From Microbacterium sp. p3-SID336 (GTDB lineage Bacteria > Actinomycetota > Actinomycetes > Actinomycetales > Microbacteriaceae), in contig NZ_JALXPE010000034.1 of the NCBI RefSeq assembly GCF_025143365.1, forward strand, positions 1-45,009: a stretch of 45,009 nt of DNA, in the 5' to 3' direction. The position numbers and the translations under genes are program-made. A model generated the notes under the pieces. That model searched no databases. It was not told the DNA's origin and worked only from the letters and a program-made list of their open reading frames with translations. Positions 7,986 to 15,280 of this stretch are shown here, piece by piece; positions within the stretch are counted from its first letter, which is position 1; each line of letters begins with the position of its first letter.

Positions 7986-8657
7986 CTAGCGAGACACACG
8001 CGGCGACCCGAGCAGGGCGATGGCTGTCGCCGTGCACCATCCGAAGGCGAAGAGGCCGGTGACCGCCACCTGGATGCTGGCGATGTCCGGGACGACGGGA
8101 GCGAGGAGGGCGATCGCGACCACGCCGTTCCCGATCGCTGCGGCCGCACGTCGTTCGCGGATGGCGCGGATGAGCGCGATGACGGCTGCCACGGCCAGCG
8201 CAGTGAACCCGACGATCGCCGCCCCCATGTGGACGAGAGCATGCCAGGTGGGCTCGGCCGTGGGGCCGTCCGGCGTGCCGAGCGGGAAGCCGTTCGCCGG
8301 GTCCTGCGGGAAGACGCCGGCAGCGATGAATCCCGCCCCGGTGATCGCGACGAGGACCGGGATGGCGGTGCGGCCGAGCCCGTCGGTCACGATCCGGCGG
8401 TGACCGATCGCCAGGCAGATCACGCCGAGTCCCACCAAGACGAAGGTGAGGACCTGGATCCAGCCGAGGTCGCCCGTGGAGAGCTGGCTGAGCGGATGGA
8501 TGCGGAGGTCGAAGCCCGGCCGCGTCAGCATCTGGACGAGTGCGGAGGCGTAGAACAGCGGCCCGGCGAACGCGCCGGCGAGCAGGAGGGGGCGGGTCGA
8601 GCGGGCGAGTGCTCGCGTGTCGCTGTGCGCGAGGCGTGGTGCGGAGTTCATGGTCAC
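7986..8657 (-). CDS. DUF998-family membrane protein
   Basis: A 223-residue polytopic protein with about six hydrophobic segments, including LLLAGAFAGPLFYAS, VLTFVLVGLGVICLAIG and the C-terminal FAFGWCTATAIALLG. HPLSQLSTGDLGWIQ and GVFPQDPANGFP match the DUF998 pattern (short polar motifs between helices). GTG 8657 is preferred because AGAGGAG ends 7 nt before it; ATG 8651 is in frame but 13 nt away. It is the first gene of the minus-strand ECF42 operon and has the left mirrored promoter directly upstream (about 39 nt from -10 to start). Function unknown. Confidence 0.8.
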   Translation of the reverse strand: MTMNSAPRLAHSDTRALARSTRPLLLAGAFAGPLFYASALVQMLTRPGFDLRIHPLSQLSTGDLGWIQVLTFVLVGLGVICLAIGHRRIVTDGLGRTAIPVLVAITGAGFIAAGVFPQDPANGFPLGTPDGPTAEPTWHALVHMGAAIVGFTALAVAAVIALIRAIRERRAAAAIGNGVVAIALLAPVVPDIASIQVAVTGLFAFGWCTATAIALLGSPRVSR

Positions 8658-8694
8658 GGGGTTGCTCCTCTTCGGGGTCGAGTGTTGCTGCACT

Positions 8695-8728
8695 GATACC
8701 TCGGAGCCGCACGACGGATCTTGACATC
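8695..8728 (-). promoter_or_regulatory. Left ECF42-type promoter (drives DUF998-DGPF-sigma)
   Basis: On the minus strand, CGATGTCAA (core TGTCAA, complement of 8721-8726), then 17 nt, then CGAGGTATC (CGAGG, complement of 8699-8703). The right-hand promoter has the same two boxes with the same 17-nt spacing. TGTCAA/CGAGG is unlike the TANNNT promoters elsewhere in this window. It resembles, from memory, the TGTCGA-type -35 proposed for ECF42 sigmas. Confidence 0.7.
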
Positions 8729-8730
8729 GT

Positions 8731-8868
8731 GCCGTCGCGACGTGCGGCCGCAGTGCCCGGCGGGGTTCGCAGGCGGGCCGTCGCGACGTGCGGTCGCGGG
8801 CCTCGGCGGGGTTCGCAGGCGGGCCGTCGCGGCGTGCGCCCGCGGGACCCGGCGAAGCGTTCTCCGCG
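8731..8868. repeat. 46-bp tandem repeat, three units
   Basis: Units begin at 8731, 8777 and 8823 with an exact 46-bp period. The first two are nearly identical (GCCGTCGCGACGTGCGG at the start, GGGGTTCGCAGGCGG at the end); the third has diverged, especially in its second half. Each of the first two units contains the palindrome CGTCGCGACG. The block fills most of the 299-bp gap between the divergent genes and lies between the two mirrored promoters. Confidence 0.85.
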
Positions 8869-8880
8869 GATTCGAGCCCC

Positions 8881-8914
8881 GATGTCAATCCGCGGCGCTC
8901 TGCTCCGAGGTATC
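8881..8914 (+). promoter_or_regulatory. Right ECF42-type promoter (drives DUF1579-like gene and hydrolase)
   Basis: TGTCAA at 8883-8888, 17 nt, then CGAGGTATC starting at 8906. The boxes and spacing are the same as in the left copy, in mirror orientation; the shared GATACCTCGGAGC/GCTCCGAGGTATC forms a perfect 13-bp inverted repeat across the region. The distance to ATG 8957 is about 43 nt. Confidence 0.7.
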
Positions 8915-8956
8915 TGCAAGAGCGGCCCGCCGGGCTGCATGCGAAAGGGACACCTG

Positions 8957-9436
8957 ATGAATGACAAGCCTCTGGAGAACATCACCGCCGAGCAGATCGA
9001 CGCCTACGGTCTCGGCGAGCGGCCCACGCCGTCGAACGCTGTGCAGGCGCTCGACCGGCTCGTCGGCGAATGGACGGTCACGGGAGGAGCCGAGGGAGTC
9101 GTCCGGTACGAGTGGATGGCCGGACGGTTCTTCCTGATCCAGCACGTGGAGCTGGAGCAGTTCGGCCAGACCATCACCGGCATCGAGGTCATCGGTCACC
9201 TCCGGCCGTTCGGCGAGCCCGCGGGCACGGACATCGCCTCCCGCTTCTACGACTCGATGGGCAACACCCTCGACTACGTCTACGAGCTGGAGGGCGACAC
9301 GCTCACCATCTGGGCGGGAACCAAGGGCAGCCCCGCCCACTTCGTCGGCACGTTCAGCGATGACGACCGCGTGCTCGACGGCGCCTGGGTCTACCCCGGT
9401 GACGGCGGATACGCCTCTACGATGACCCGCCGCTGA
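8957..9436 (+). CDS. DUF1579-like (lipocalin-type fold) protein
   Basis: A 159-residue soluble protein. After an N-terminal helix, LVGEWTVTGGAEG and RYEWMAGRFFLIQHVE begin a run of beta strands with the GEW/EWM pattern of DUF1579 proteins, which are predicted calycin-like barrels. No catalytic residues can be assigned. ATG 8957 has GAAAGGG about 9 nt upstream; the longer open frame reaching back to 8540 runs through the promoter and repeats and is not coding. It is the first gene of the plus-strand arm of the ECF42 region, 33 bp before the hydrolase. DUF1579-like proteins are common cargo of ECF-type stress regulons. Confidence 0.8.
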   Translation: MNDKPLENITAEQIDAYGLGERPTPSNAVQALDRLVGEWTVTGGAEGVVRYEWMAGRFFLIQHVELEQFGQTITGIEVIGHLRPFGEPAGTDIASRFYDSMGNTLDYVYELEGDTLTIWAGTKGSPAHFVGTFSDDDRVLDGAWVYPGDGGYASTMTRR

Positions 9437-9469
9437 CCCACCCCCTTCTCGAGAAAGAACAGAGTCACC

Positions 9470-10312
9470 ATGCCGAAGAAGTCCTCCGCCGAACCTTCGC
9501 TGCACCAGGTGGTGTCAGCGGATGGCACGACGATCTCGTACGAACGCCAGGGAGAGGGGCCGGTCGTGATCCTCGTCGCGCAGGCGCTGTCCGACCTCCG
9601 CGACAATCGACGGCTCGCCGCGCTGCTCGCCGAAGGCCACACGGTCGTGAACTACGACCGTCGGGGGCGCGGGAACAGCGGGGACCCCGGCGGCTGGTGC
9701 ATCGCGCGCGAGGTCGAGGACATCGAGGCGCTGATCGATGCGCACGGCGGGTGGGCCGTTCTCTTCGGTGCGTCGTCCGGCGCGGTCCTCGCGCTGGACG
9801 CGGCGGCGGCTCTCCCCGAGAAGGTCGCGAGCGTCATCGCGTTCGAGCCCCCGGTGATCGTCGACGGTCGACGCGGACCCGTCCCTCGCGACCTCGCCGA
9901 CCGCCTGCAGCAGCTGGTCGACGAGGGGCGGGGGTCGGATGCGGTTCGCGAGTTCAATCGCGTCGCCCTCGGTGCCTCGCCGTTCATGGTCGGAGCCATG
10001 CGCCTCATGCTGGGGCCCTGGCGGACCATGGTCGCCATGGCCCAGACGGCCGTCTACGACACGCGCCTCTGTGCGGGGCTGCAGGACGGGACGCCTCTCG
10101 CCGCCGACCGGTGGAGTGACCTCACGGTGCCTTCGCTCGTGCTCGTCGGCAGCAAGAGCGAACCATTCCTGCAGAGCGGGACGTGCGAACTGTCGTCGCA
10201 GATCGGCGCCCGGCACGAGACGATCGAGGGTGCGCATCACGCGACGCCGATGATGAGACCAGCCGCGCTGATCCCCTCGGTCGCGTCGTTCCTCAGCGCG
10301 ACGCACCCCTGA
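9470..10312 (+). CDS. Alpha/beta hydrolase
   Basis: A 280-residue cytoplasmic enzyme of the alpha/beta hydrolase fold. The nucleophile elbow is GASSG with Ser102, following the NYDRRGRGNSG stretch that usually forms the oxyanion-hole side. Catalytic His is H256 or H257 (EGAHHATP), and the preceding LVLVGSKSEPF strand would carry the acid region. Substrate cannot be read from sequence; such proteins include esterases, haloperoxidase-like enzymes and lactonases. It follows the DUF1579-like gene by 33 bp and probably shares the right ECF42-type promoter. Confidence 0.85.
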   Translation: MPKKSSAEPSLHQVVSADGTTISYERQGEGPVVILVAQALSDLRDNRRLAALLAEGHTVVNYDRRGRGNSGDPGGWCIAREVEDIEALIDAHGGWAVLFGASSGAVLALDAAAALPEKVASVIAFEPPVIVDGRRGPVPRDLADRLQQLVDEGRGSDAVREFNRVALGASPFMVGAMRLMLGPWRTMVAMAQTAVYDTRLCAGLQDGTPLAADRWSDLTVPSLVLVGSKSEPFLQSGTCELSSQIGARHETIEGAHHATPMMRPAALIPSVASFLSATHP

Positions 10313-10340
10313 CCGCGACCGACGTGGAACCCGGTCCGCC

Positions 10341-10628
10341 GTGATGCCCGGCGAACTCAGCCGCAGCGAGGCGGACCGGGTCTTCCGCGCCCTGAGCAAC
10401 GCGACCCGCCGCGACATCCTCGCCCGAACGCTCGTCGAGGAGCAGTCCGTGAGCGCGCTCGCCCGCCACTACGACATGAGCTTCGCCGCCGTGCAGAAGC
10501 ACGTCTCGGTGCTCGAGCGCGCAGGACTCCTCGTGAAGCGCACCCGCGGGCGCGAGCGCGTCGCTCGCGCCGACCCCGCCACCCTCCGCCGCGCCGCCCA
10601 GCTCCTTCGCGCCCTCGGTGGTGGGTAG
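10341..10628 (+). CDS. ArsR-type winged-helix regulator
   Basis: A 95-residue protein, nearly all one winged helix: FRALSNATRRDIL, then QSVSALARHYDMSFAAVQKHVSVLERAGLL as the DNA-recognition helix-turn-helix, then RTRGRERVARADP as wing. No cysteine pair for metal sensing is present. This subtype is usually paired with SRPBCC/AHSA1 proteins or hydrolases and not with metal efflux. It starts at GTG 10341 (ATG 10344 is equally possible; no clear ribosome-binding site), 28 bp after the hydrolase, so it may belong to the same transcript. Confidence 0.85.
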   Translation: MMPGELSRSEADRVFRALSNATRRDILARTLVEEQSVSALARHYDMSFAAVQKHVSVLERAGLLVKRTRGRERVARADPATLRRAAQLLRALGGG

Positions 10629-10644
10629 CGAAGGGGGGCAAAGC

Positions 10645-10679
10645 AAAACCCCCGCGATGTAGAAGCTACGCGAGGGTTT
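10645..10679. terminator. Bidirectional terminator hairpin
   Basis: AAACCCCCGCG pairs with CGCGAGGGTTT with one mismatch, with an inner GTAG/CTAC pairing. On the minus strand it is followed by a T-rich run (TTTTGCTTTG), fitting an end for the tRNA operon; on the plus strand it would end the ArsR gene. Confidence 0.75.
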
Positions 10680-10706
10680 CTGGAGTGATTGTAATGATCA
10701 CTCGTG

Positions 10707-10779
10707 TGGCTCCGACCGGCATCGATCCGGTGACCTTTCGATTTTCAGTCGAACGCTCTACCAACTGAGCTACAGAGCC
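10707..10779 (-). tRNA. tRNA-Phe (GAA)
   Basis: A 73-nt cloverleaf on the minus strand. The acceptor GGCTCTG pairs with CGGAGCC (one G-T pair), the D-arm TAGCTCAGTTGG is present, the anticodon loop reads CTGAAAA with GAA, and the T-arm contains GGATCGATGCC. Third tRNA of the Glu-Asp-Phe set. Confidence 0.95.
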
Positions 10780-10847
10780 GCGCGGCGATGATGCTACCGC
10801 GTCCTAGACGAAGAGCCCTCTCCGAAGAAAAGGCTCATCGCACGGAG

Positions 10848-10921
10848 CGACCCTGACGGGACTTGAACCCGCGACCTCCGCCGTGACAGGGCGGCACGCT
10901 AACCAACTGCGCTACAGGGCC
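10848..10921 (-). tRNA. tRNA-Asp (GTC)
   Basis: A 74-nt cloverleaf. The acceptor GGCCCTG pairs with CAGGGTC, the discriminator is G, the anticodon loop is CTGTCAC with GTC, and the T-loop is GTTCAAGTC. It sits between tRNA-Glu and tRNA-Phe on the same strand. Confidence 0.95.
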
Positions 10922-10951
10922 ATACTGGTTTTTCAATTGTATCGGAAGGTG

Positions 10952-11024
10952 TGACCCCAACGGGATTCGAACCCGTGCTACCGCCGTGAAAGGGCGGCGT
11001 CCTAGGCCGCTAAACGATGGGGCC
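10952..11024 (-). tRNA. tRNA-Glu (TTC)
   Basis: A 73-nt cloverleaf. The acceptor GGCCCCA pairs with TGGGGTC, the anticodon loop is CTTTCAC with TTC, and the T-loop is GTTCGAATC. First gene of the tRNA cluster. Confidence 0.95.
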
Positions 11025-11059
11025 GAGTCAGTCCCGGGGGACTTCCTTGCCGACGCTCA

Positions 11060-11065
11060 AGCATA
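11060..11065 (-). promoter_or_regulatory. Probable -10 of the tRNA operon
   Basis: TATGCT on the minus strand, about 36 nt before tRNA-Glu. No clear -35 was seen. The rest of 11025-11198 shows no gene. Confidence 0.45.
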
Positions 11066-11198
11066 AGGGATGAGTCCGGCAAATCGCGAATCCGGCCCGA
11101 AGACGTCTTCCCCCGGGCGTGTTTCGGGAGGACGATGGGGGGACCGATGGTGCGCGGGGACCGTACCGGGGCGCTGGTGCGGATGTGAAAGTTGTTGT

Positions 11199-11204
11199 TA
11201 GTGT
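11199..11204 (+). promoter_or_regulatory. Probable -10 of the secreted M23 gene
   Basis: TAGTGT 30 nt before GTG 11235. It would give a short leader carrying the GAAGGGG ribosome-binding site. Confidence 0.4.
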
Positions 11205-11234
11205 GACATCTGTGAAACCGGCGGAAGGGGCCGT

Positions 11235-12584
11235 GTGAACGACGACATCACGGCGGATGCAGCGGCTGCCGCATCCGCGGAATGCGGGTGCGCGCCGACG
11301 CCGGCGGAGAGCCGCGCCTTCTGGAAGGCCGGCATCAGCCGTCGCGGCGCTCTCGGACTCGGCGCGCTCGGCGTGGTGGCCCTAACTGCGTTCGGCATCT
11401 CGTCCGGGGTCTCCGCGGCCTATGCGGCGTCGTACCCGAGCTGGGACGACGTGCAGCAGGCCAAGCAGAACGAAGCCGCCAAGGCCGCCGAGGTCGCCCG
11501 CATCGAAGGCCTCATCCAGTCCCTCACCCAGAAGGTCGCCGAGACGCAGGCCGCCGCCGAAGCCGCCTCCACGGAGTTCTACAACGCCCAGCAGGCCTAC
11601 TTCGCCGCGATCGCCGAAGCCGACGCGCTGCAGGAGAAGGCCGATGCGCAGGCCGCCGCCGCGGATGAGGCCGCCCGCAAGGCCGGTCAGGTCGCGGCGC
11701 AGCTGTATCGCAACGGCGGCGACGACACGTCGCTCGAACTGTTCTTCGCAGGATCCGCCGGCAGCGCCGACGAGCTCCTCGCCCGTCTCGGCTCGATGGA
11801 CAAGCTGCTCGAGTACAACCAGTCGGTGTACGACGACGCGGTCGCGGCCCGCAACGCCGCACAGTCGCTCAGCGACCAGGCCGTCGTCGCTCGCGACGAG
11901 CGCGACCGGCTGCAGAAGATCGCCGAGGAGAAGATGGTCGTCGCGCAGCAGGCGGCGGATGCGGCGCAGGCCGCCCTCGACGAGCAGTCCGCGAACCTCG
12001 CGACGATGCAGGCGCAGCTGGCGGCCCTGAGGGACACCACGGCCACCACGGTCGCCCAGTACCAGGCGGGAGTGGAGGCCGCCCGCAAGGAAGCGGAGCG
12101 CCGTGCCGCCGAAGAGGCCGCGGCGGGTGCAGGCGGCAACAGCGGCGGCGGGGGAACCCCCGGCACCGGCGGGTGGGTCCGCCCGCACGGCGGCTACCGC
12201 AGCTCGGGCTACGGTCCGCGCTCGCAGCAGTGCAACTCGAACGGCTGCTCCTCGCGCTGGCACTACGGCGTCGACCTGGCGAACGGCTGCGGTGCGGCGA
12301 TCTATGCGGCGCACGCGGGAACCGTCGATGCGGCGTTCTACAACGGCGGCTACGGCAACTACGTGCGCATCCAGCACGGCGGCGGCATCGCCACGGGCTA
12401 CGCCCACATCAAGCCGGGCGGCTTCGCGGTGCGCAACGGGCAGTGGGTCGAGGCCGGTCAGGTCATCGCCTATGCCGGTAACACGGGCGGCTCGTTCGGC
12501 TGCCACCTGCACTTCGAGGTCTACATCAACGGCCGGTACACGAACCCGATCGACTTCATGGCCGCTCGCGGCGTCTGGGTCTGA
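11235..12584 (+). CDS. Secreted coiled-coil M23 peptidase, probable Tat substrate
   Basis: A 449-residue protein. The N-terminus is long and ends in SRRGALG (R36, R37) before a hydrophobic stretch and AYA-A cleavage near residue 64, which reads as a twin-arginine export signal. Residues about 70-295 form long coiled coils (EnvC/RipA-like), then a Gly-rich linker, then the LytM domain (about 310-449) with H343/D347 (HxxxD) and H424/H426 (HLHFEV). All zinc ligands are present, so an active endopeptidase is expected. The coiled coil probably docks to a division or export partner and restrains the peptidase, by analogy with EnvC. GTG start with GAAGGGG upstream. Confidence 0.87.
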   Translation: MNDDITADAAAAASAECGCAPTPAESRAFWKAGISRRGALGLGALGVVALTAFGISSGVSAAYAASYPSWDDVQQAKQNEAAKAAEVARIEGLIQSLTQKVAETQAAAEAASTEFYNAQQAYFAAIAEADALQEKADAQAAAADEAARKAGQVAAQLYRNGGDDTSLELFFAGSAGSADELLARLGSMDKLLEYNQSVYDDAVAARNAAQSLSDQAVVARDERDRLQKIAEEKMVVAQQAADAAQAALDEQSANLATMQAQLAALRDTTATTVAQYQAGVEAARKEAERRAAEEAAAGAGGNSGGGGTPGTGGWVRPHGGYRSSGYGPRSQQCNSNGCSSRWHYGVDLANGCGAAIYAAHAGTVDAAFYNGGYGNYVRIQHGGGIATGYAHIKPGGFAVRNGQWVEAGQVIAYAGNTGGSFGCHLHFEVYINGRYTNPIDFMAARGVWV

Positions 12585-12641
12585 CACGCCGCCGCCCGGG
12601 CGACGAGCGCGGCGCCCCACTGACGGGCCGAGACAGCAGAA

Positions 12642-12671
12642 GACCCCCGGGCGCCGCGCGCACCGGGGGCC
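12642..12671. terminator. GC hairpin between convergent genes
   Basis: CCCCCGG (12644-12650) pairs with CCGGGGG (12663-12669) around a 12-nt loop. On the minus strand it is followed by TCTTCTGCTGTCT, so it best fits the end of ppa, but it can serve both convergent genes. Confidence 0.65.
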
Positions 12672-12682
12672 TCCGTGTCAGC

Positions 12683-13174
12683 TCAGTGGCCCTGCTCGCC
12701 GAACCGGACGATGGCCTCGTCGAGGATGCGCTGCGCCTCAGCCGCGTTCCCCCACTCGTCGACCTTGACCCACTTGTTGGGCTCGAGGTCCTTGTAGTGC
12801 TCGAAGAAGTGCGCGATCTCCTTCTTCGTGTACTCGGGCACGTCGTCGATGTCCTGAATGTGCGCCCAGCGCGGGTCCTTCGACAGCACGGCCACGAGCT
12901 TGTCGTCGCCACCGGCCTCGTCGCTCATCTTGAGCACCGCGACGGGACGGACCTCGACGACCACCCCGGGGTAGATCGCGTGGTCGAGGAGCACGAGCAC
13001 GTCCAGCGGGTCGCCGTCCTCACCGAGCGTGTTGTCGAAGTAGCCGTAGTCGGCCGGGTAGCCGAAGGTCGTGTAGAGCACGCGGTCGAGGTGCACTCGC
13101 CCGGTCTCGTGGTCGACCTCGTACTTCACGCGGCTGCCGCGCGGGATCTCGATGACGGCGTCGTGTGCGCCCAT
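12683..13174 (-). CDS. ppa: Inorganic pyrophosphatase, family I
   Basis: A 163-residue enzyme that hydrolyses pyrophosphate to two phosphates in the cytosol, pulling nucleotide and polymer synthesis forward. Family I signatures are present: IEIPRGSRVKYEVD at the N-terminus, YPADYGYF, and the metal-binding DGDPLDVLVL. Length is normal for actinobacteria. ATG 13174 is chosen because GAGGAG lies about 8 nt upstream and the family begins near the AVIEIPRGS stretch; the longer frame is out of line with the family. A -10-like TAGGCT lies at 13215-13220 on the same strand. Confidence 0.96.
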   Translation of the reverse strand: MGAHDAVIEIPRGSRVKYEVDHETGRVHLDRVLYTTFGYPADYGYFDNTLGEDGDPLDVLVLLDHAIYPGVVVEVRPVAVLKMSDEAGGDDKLVAVLSKDPRWAHIQDIDDVPEYTKKEIAHFFEHYKDLEPNKWVKVDEWGNAAEAQRILDEAIVRFGEQGH

Positions 13175-13217
13175 GCGTGTGCTCCTCAGGAAGATCGGTT
13201 GGATGCCGCGGACCAGC

Positions 13218-13874
13218 CTACTCGCGGGGCGCTGCGTCCGAGTCCGGATGGCGCCGCTGCACCGCACTGCTCAGCAGCCGGGCGAGCGGTCCGTTCAGCA
13301 GGAGCACGAGCAGCCCGATGTACCCGTTGGGGGAGGCGGCGATCGCGATCACGAGCGCCACGGCGAACAGCACGATCGCCGCGACATCGCCCACGACGCC
13401 CGCCCTCAGCACGGAGCGCGGGTCGGCGGTGAGATTCGGATGCCGGAGCAGGTAGAGCCACCCGCCGAGTGTGGTGACCTGCGTCAGCAGAAGCGTGCCG
13501 ATGTAGGCGACGGCCTGCAGCGGGTCGGCGTCCATCTGGCCCAGCATGGCCGTCGGCACCGGGAGCCACACGATCGTCGACATCCACGCGACGTTGATCC
13601 ACAGCAGCGCCGGGGTGATCCCCTCGACGTTGCGGTACTGACTGTGGTGCCCCATCCAGAACACCGCGATGAGGAGGAAGCTCAGTGCGAAGCTCAGCAG
13701 CTGCCCGGAGTGCTCGGTGAAGAACTCGGCGGTGGTGAGCTTGCCGGACGCCGCGTCGGAGACGGCTTCCAGCAGCGGCAGGATCAGCAGGGTCATCGCG
13801 ATCGCCACGACCGCATCCACGAAGGCCTTGAACCGCTCGGTGCGGAACGGCTGCGCGCGCGGGCGTTCGGTCAC
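13218..13874 (-). CDS. TMEM175-family (DUF1211) potassium channel-like protein
   Basis: A 218-residue membrane protein with about six hydrophobic helices. The first helix has RFKAFVDAVVAIAMTLLIL, the RxxxFxDAVxAIAxT pattern of the TMEM175/DUF1211 family; here the usual FSD is FVD. Prokaryotic members form potassium-permeable tetramers in the inner membrane. GTG 13874 is fixed by TATTCT (13881-13886) ending 6 nt upstream, a leaderless layout. It is transcribed away from tilS. Confidence 0.82.
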   Translation of the reverse strand: MTERPRAQPFRTERFKAFVDAVVAIAMTLLILPLLEAVSDAASGKLTTAEFFTEHSGQLLSFALSFLLIAVFWMGHHSQYRNVEGITPALLWINVAWMSTIVWLPVPTAMLGQMDADPLQAVAYIGTLLLTQVTTLGGWLYLLRHPNLTADPRSVLRAGVVGDVAAIVLFAVALVIAIAASPNGYIGLLVLLLNGPLARLLSSAVQRRHPDSDAAPRE

Positions 13875-13880
13875 CGGGCC

Positions 13881-13886
13881 AGAATA
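13881..13886 (-). promoter_or_regulatory. Leaderless-type -10 (TATTCT)
   Basis: TATTCT on the minus strand, 6 nt before GTG 13874 of the TMEM175-like gene. Confidence 0.6.
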
Positions 13887-14017
13887 TCGGCGCGGACGTG
13901 CCGCGACCAGGGGCGGCGGGGCGGCGGGAGCATGCGGGATGCGACGCGACCGGGGAGCGCCGACGCGAGAACGGGGGTGACCGCAGAGCACCGACGCGGC
14001 GCCTGCGCCGTGTGCCC

Positions 14018-14023
14018 TAGCGT
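14018..14023 (+). promoter_or_regulatory. Leaderless-type -10 (TAGCGT)
   Basis: TAGCGT ends 6 nt before GTG 14030 of tilS. Confidence 0.55.
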
Positions 14024-14029
14024 GGAGAG

Positions 14030-15022
14030 GTGCCGTCCCTCGACCCCGCCATCGCCGAGATCCGCCTCGCCGTGCGCACCGCGCTCGCCGACCTCCCCGA
14101 AGGGAGCACGGTGATCGTCGCGCTGTCCGGGGGCGCCGACTCCCTCGCGCTCGCCGCGGCCACCGCGTTCGAGGCGCCCAAGCTCGGGCTGGGCGCCGCG
14201 GCGGTCACGGTCGACCACGGGCTCCAGGCGGATTCGGCCGAGACCGCCGCCCGTGCCGCCCGCGCTGCCGCCGACCTGGGCCTCGACCCGCTCGTGGTGC
14301 GGGTGGACGTGTCGGGCGACGGCGGGCCCGAGGCCGCCGCACGTGCGGCGCGGTACCGGGTGCTGCGCGATGCGGCAGCGGACGCGCGGGCGGCAGCGGT
14401 GCTGCTGGGCCACACCCTCGACGATCAGGCAGAGACCGTCCTGCTCGGACTCGCCCGCGGCTCCGGCGCCGCGAGCCTCCAGGGCATGGCACCCGAGCGC
14501 GAGGATGACGAGGGTGTGCGCTGGCTCCGGCCGCTGCTCGGCGCACGTCGCACGACCACCCGGGCGGCCTGTGCGGCCGCGGGGCTGGAGCCCTGGGACG
14601 ACCCACACAACCGCGACGATCGCTATACCCGGGTCCGCGTGCGCGAGCGCGTGCTGCCTGTGCTGGAGACGGAGCTCGGCCCTGGCATCGCGGAGGCCCT
14701 CGCCCGCACGGCCGAGCAGCTGCGTGAGGATGCGGAGGCGTTCGACGAGATGATCCACGAGACCATCGAGGACATCGTCGAGCATGCGGAGGCGGGCATC
14801 TCGGTGAGCGTCGCGGCGCTCGCGGCCAACCCGGCGGCGCTGCGCAACCGCATCATCCGCCTCGTCGTGGACAGCGAGTTCGGCGTCAGCCTCACCCGCA
14901 CGCAGACCGTGGAGGTCGCGCGCCTCGTCACCGACTGGGCAGGGCAGGGCCCCATCGACCTCCCCGGCTGCGCGGCCACCCGCCGAGGCGGACAGCTCGT
15001 GTTCACCGCGACCGGTCGCTGA
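14030..15022 (+). CDS. tilS: tRNA(Ile)-lysidine synthase
   Basis: A 330-residue enzyme that uses ATP and lysine to turn the wobble C of the CAT-anticodon tRNA-Ile into lysidine, so that it reads AUA and not AUG. The PP-loop SGGADS is at residues 33-38, VTVDHGLQADS and LLGHTLDDQAET follow as in the family, and RPLLGARR and DPHNRDDRYTR mark the rest of the catalytic domain. The C-terminal part (about 220-330) is a compact TilS substrate-binding region. hpt and ftsH, which often follow tilS directly in actinobacteria, lie about 4 kb further on, after the DUF937 gene and the DUF1023 operon. Confidence 0.95.
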   Translation: MPSLDPAIAEIRLAVRTALADLPEGSTVIVALSGGADSLALAAATAFEAPKLGLGAAAVTVDHGLQADSAETAARAARAAADLGLDPLVVRVDVSGDGGPEAAARAARYRVLRDAAADARAAAVLLGHTLDDQAETVLLGLARGSGAASLQGMAPEREDDEGVRWLRPLLGARRTTTRAACAAAGLEPWDDPHNRDDRYTRVRVRERVLPVLETELGPGIAEALARTAEQLREDAEAFDEMIHETIEDIVEHAEAGISVSVAALAANPAALRNRIIRLVVDSEFGVSLTRTQTVEVARLVTDWAGQGPIDLPGCAATRRGGQLVFTATGR

Positions 15023-15036
15023 GCGGCGCCGAGGCC

Positions 15037-15280
15037 TGCGCTCCTTCCGGCCGAACGGGTCGCCGAGGATCCCACCGGACCGGCGGCGACTCGAGATGCA
15101 CTCGCGTGACGTGCGGCTCGCGCTCCTTCCCGCTGAACAGGCCGCCGAGGATCCCGCCGGGCTCGGGCGACCCCAGGTGCTCTCGCGTGACGTGCGGATC
15201 GCGCTCCTTCCGCCGAACGGGCGGTCGGGGTTCCGCTGCGCGGCATCCCGACCGCTGAGCGCCCCGCGGGCTCGCGCTAC
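15037..15280. repeat. 81-82-bp direct repeats related to the DUF937 gene 3' end
   Basis: CGCTCCTTCC starts at 15039, 15121 and 15202 (82- and 81-bp steps), and CTCGCGTGACGTGCGG occurs at 15101 and 15182. The first two units also contain the GCCGAGGATCCC block that recurs through the end of the DUF937 gene. Read on the minus strand they encode GGILGGLF-like stretches out of register with the gene. This fills the whole tilS-DUF937 gap. Confidence 0.75.
15221..15255. terminator. Hairpin between tilS and the DUF937 gene
   Basis: GCGGTCGGG pairs perfectly with CCCGACCGC across a 17-nt loop. It lies just past the DUF937 stop on the minus strand. No T-run is seen, so termination is a guess. Confidence 0.45.

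Noticed and set aside
8731..8868. 46-bp repeats considered as a CRISPR array
   Set aside because: Units abut without spacers, the last has decayed and there are no cas genes.
10707..11024. tRNA cluster considered as an integration site for a mobile element
   Set aside because: All three tRNAs are whole, no partial tRNA copy, integrase or phage gene is near.
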